A stretch of 32,089 nt of DNA from Candidatus Saccharimonadota bacterium (GTDB taxonomy: Bacteria; Patescibacteriota; Saccharimonadia; Saccharimonadales; Saccharimonadaceae): positions 1 to 32,089 of the forward strand of contig WQTP01000038.1 in NCBI GenBank assembly GCA_009786195.1. The letters are read 5' to 3'. The notes beneath the pieces are model-generated. The model saw only the letters and a program-made list of their open reading frames with translations. It was not told where the DNA came from and searched no databases. Of the stretch, positions 30,704 through 32,089 are shown piece after piece (the first letter of the stretch is position 1; each line of letters starts with the position of its first letter). The position numbers were made by a program, and so were the translations under genes.

Positions 30704-31627
30704 ATGGATCGTGCACAAATTATTGAAGGTCTAGAAAAGCAAAATCGTGATTTTACTAAGGCGCTGCTAGAAGAGTTGGAAAATCAAAAATTTAATTTTC
30801 CGGAAATTAACAAGATTCATAAAAATCATCTTGATAAAAAGTTAATTGTTCGTCACGCATTACCGTTTTGTATCACCGAGCGAACATTTTTTGGTGAACC
30901 TGCGAATGTTGATTTTTTCACAAATATTATCTTATTGCACACACTGGCATTGACGCGAATTGATGACTATTATGACGGAAAAAATGATAACATAAAGGTA
31001 GAGAATCTAGCCTATGCTCTCTCTGTCACGCATACTGCGATTAGTAAAATTGTCGGTTCTGATTTTACAAATAAACAGATGAAAGACCTAATTGATATCA
31101 CGAAATTTGTTCATGCGCGGATGTTCAAGGATTCGCTCGAACGTTACGATGAAAAATTTTTGCATAATCCACGCAAAAATCTCAATAGTTATTTGACTTC
31201 ACCAAAATCACGTATTTTTGCTAGCGGCTACTGGGAAGTAATGGCCCGTGCGTCATTTGTCTCACGCGGAAAAAATTTTCCATGGGTTCTTCATTCATTG
31301 AACGAAAAATTACGAAAGCTACGTCAGGTCGTTGACGAGTATTTTGATGTCGAAGAGGATTTGCGTGGCGGCCTGGTAACTTTGCCGACACTTTATGTTC
31401 TTGCAAATTCAGAAAGGTCCAATGAATTCAAAGAGCAAATTATCGAATTTTGGCACGGTGGGAGTGAGCCGATCTTAAGTGAATTTTTGGAAGAAACCAA
31501 CGTTAAAGATTGGATGAAAAATCTTGCAAAAAATATTTATAGCTCGGCCATAACTGAATTAAAACTGATTGAAAAAGATGCAGGTTATAAAAATTTGTTT
31601 GATTATAAACTTGCGAAAATTATCTAA
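30704..31627 (+). CDS. Divergent polyprenyl-synthase-like protein (trans-isoprenyl diphosphate synthase fold)
   Basis: The 307-residue, mostly helical protein contains two Asp-rich motifs at the spacing of the isoprenyl diphosphate synthase family. LHTLALTRIDDYYDGKND (DDxxD at residues 87-91) is the first; RQVVDEYFDVEEDLRGGLVTLP (DExxD at 211-215, then VTLP) is the second. Between them SPKSRIFASGYWEVMAR resembles the lysine-containing KTA region. The RRG that normally follows the first motif is absent, and the overall match is weak. It could be a true prenyltransferase, a terpene-cyclase-like enzyme, or a derived protein with altered chemistry. No other isoprenoid gene is in the window. It is leaderless, with the last four bases shared with the convergent hydrolase gene. 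Confidence 0.65.
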   Translation: MDRAQIIEGLEKQNRDFTKALLEELENQKFNFPEINKIHKNHLDKKLIVRHALPFCITERTFFGEPANVDFFTNIILLHTLALTRIDDYYDGKNDNIKVENLAYALSVTHTAISKIVGSDFTNKQMKDLIDITKFVHARMFKDSLERYDEKFLHNPRKNLNSYLTSPKSRIFASGYWEVMARASFVSRGKNFPWVLHSLNEKLRKLRQVVDEYFDVEEDLRGGLVTLPTLYVLANSERSNEFKEQIIEFWHGGSEPILSEFLEETNVKDWMKNLAKNIYSSAITELKLIEKDAGYKNLFDYKLAKII

Positions 31628-32089
31628 GTATCTAAGCTTTCGCCGGGTTGCAAATCAACAAACTCGGCACCGATTTCCGTGCATTCTTTACGGAGCCAAT
31701 TATAAGTAATGTCTTCGCCAACTTTGCTGAGCAGGGCATTGTGTGTCGGAAAAACTCTCGCGGGTTTTACAGCGGATATGTATTTCAAAACCTCGTCAAC
31801 TTTTAGCCATGGTGCACTGACTGGAGTAGCTAAAACCTGCGGCGTATAGGGGGGGGGTGTAAACGAATCGCCAGGGTAAGCTAAAATATCATTTACCATC
31901 ACGCCAAGATTATCGCACGGCACCACATCGTCAACAATCGGCGCATGGTCGTGGCCGAAAAATTGCAATGTAAAGTTTCCGACTGTGATTTTTTCGTCTT
32001 GATCGGGCACTTTAGCATCGGAAATCTGAGAGGCCACTTTTTCTGTTGTAAATATAACAACATTAGGATTGAAGGAGTGTATAGTCGCA
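31624..32089 (-). CDS. Metallo-beta-lactamase-fold hydrolase, C-terminal part (runs off the right edge)
   Basis: The frame is open to the window edge. It reads ...NPNVVIFTTEKV, then KITVGNFTLQFFGHDHAPIVDD, NLGVMVND, LAYPGDSF (the metal-binding Asp), ATPVSAPWLKVDEVL, and PTHNALLSKVGE (the last His). These are the later motifs of the UlaG / L-ascorbate-6-phosphate-lactonase-like MBL branch; the HxHxDH motif would lie outside. An internal GTG at 32037 is not the start, since conserved sequence continues upstream. A run of nine G (31849-31857, read as three prolines) keeps the frame intact. The stop overlaps the upstream convergent gene. Confidence 0.85.
   Translation of the reverse strand, partial: ATIHSFNPNVVIFTTEKVASQISDAKVPDQDEKITVGNFTLQFFGHDHAPIVDDVVPCDNLGVMVNDILAYPGDSFTPPPYTPQVLATPVSAPWLKVDEVLKYISAVKPARVFPTHNALLSKVGEDITYNWLRKECTEIGAEFVDLQPGESLDT

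Noticed and set aside
31849-31857. Nine-G run as a frameshift in the hydrolase gene
   Set aside because: Read on the minus strand it gives three proline codons and the conserved motifs on both sides stay in one frame.
1-32089. CRISPR array, tRNA/rRNA genes, transposase, phage genes
   Set aside because: No regularly spaced repeats, cloverleaf-like gaps or transposase/integrase motifs were seen; all intergenic gaps are under 210 bases.

Overview
The window looks like a chromosomal segment of a small-genome bacterium of the Patescibacteria/CPR, most likely Candidatus Saccharibacteria (TM7) or a close relative. This is an inference. It rests on the compact layout, a standard-code set of reduced housekeeping genes, RNase J alongside PNPase, a degenerate DHH protein in the nrnA position, and a large secreted protein whose domain style I recall from Saccharibacteria. 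No stretch longer than 300 bases lacks a gene. I see no tRNA, rRNA, CRISPR array, insertion sequence or phage gene.

Layout. (1) 1-1033, minus strand: the N-terminal part of an ABC ATPase, its small YxlE-like membrane partner, and a membrane-anchored rhodanese. (2) 1238-6408: ftsK, a HAD hydrolase, mutM, a small membrane protein on the minus strand, and holA. (3) 6490-13684: a surface/secretion island with a subtilisin-like protease ending in a dockerin, then a small membrane protein in an operon with a 1043-residue secreted protein carrying an inserted ricin-type lectin domain. rpsT lies between them on the minus strand. (4) 13744-18872: a remnant of the classic nrnA-truB-rpsO-pnp order, with the nrnA slot filled by a catalytically degenerate DHH protein and an unknown small gene between rpsO and pnp. 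(5) 18882-22438: a family 4 uracil-DNA glycosylase without its Fe-S cysteines, a P-loop kinase, and an extended RNase J. (6) 22435-24647, minus: a second ABC exporter operon (ATPase, permease, membrane-bound XRE regulator) whose ATPase is a close paralogue of the one at the left edge. (7) 24799-27364, minus: a P1B-type metal ATPase and a DsbA-like thiol oxidoreductase. (8) 27419-32089: a CBS-domain membrane protein, a GNAT acetyltransferase, aspS, a divergent polyprenyl-synthase-like protein, and a partial metallo-beta-lactamase-fold hydrolase.

Two regulatory observations stand out. First, nine genes place a -10 hexamer exactly 6-7 nt before the start codon and have no Shine-Dalgarno sequence, which predicts leaderless mRNAs; the remaining genes mostly have strong AGGAGG-type sites. 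This rule also corrects several start codons. Second, the pnp leader holds a 21-bp near-perfect hairpin resembling the RNase III-processed autoregulatory leader of enterobacterial pnp. Other points are a perfect 26-bp palindrome before ftsK, several back-to-back divergent promoters, and convergent gene pairs that share stop-codon bases.
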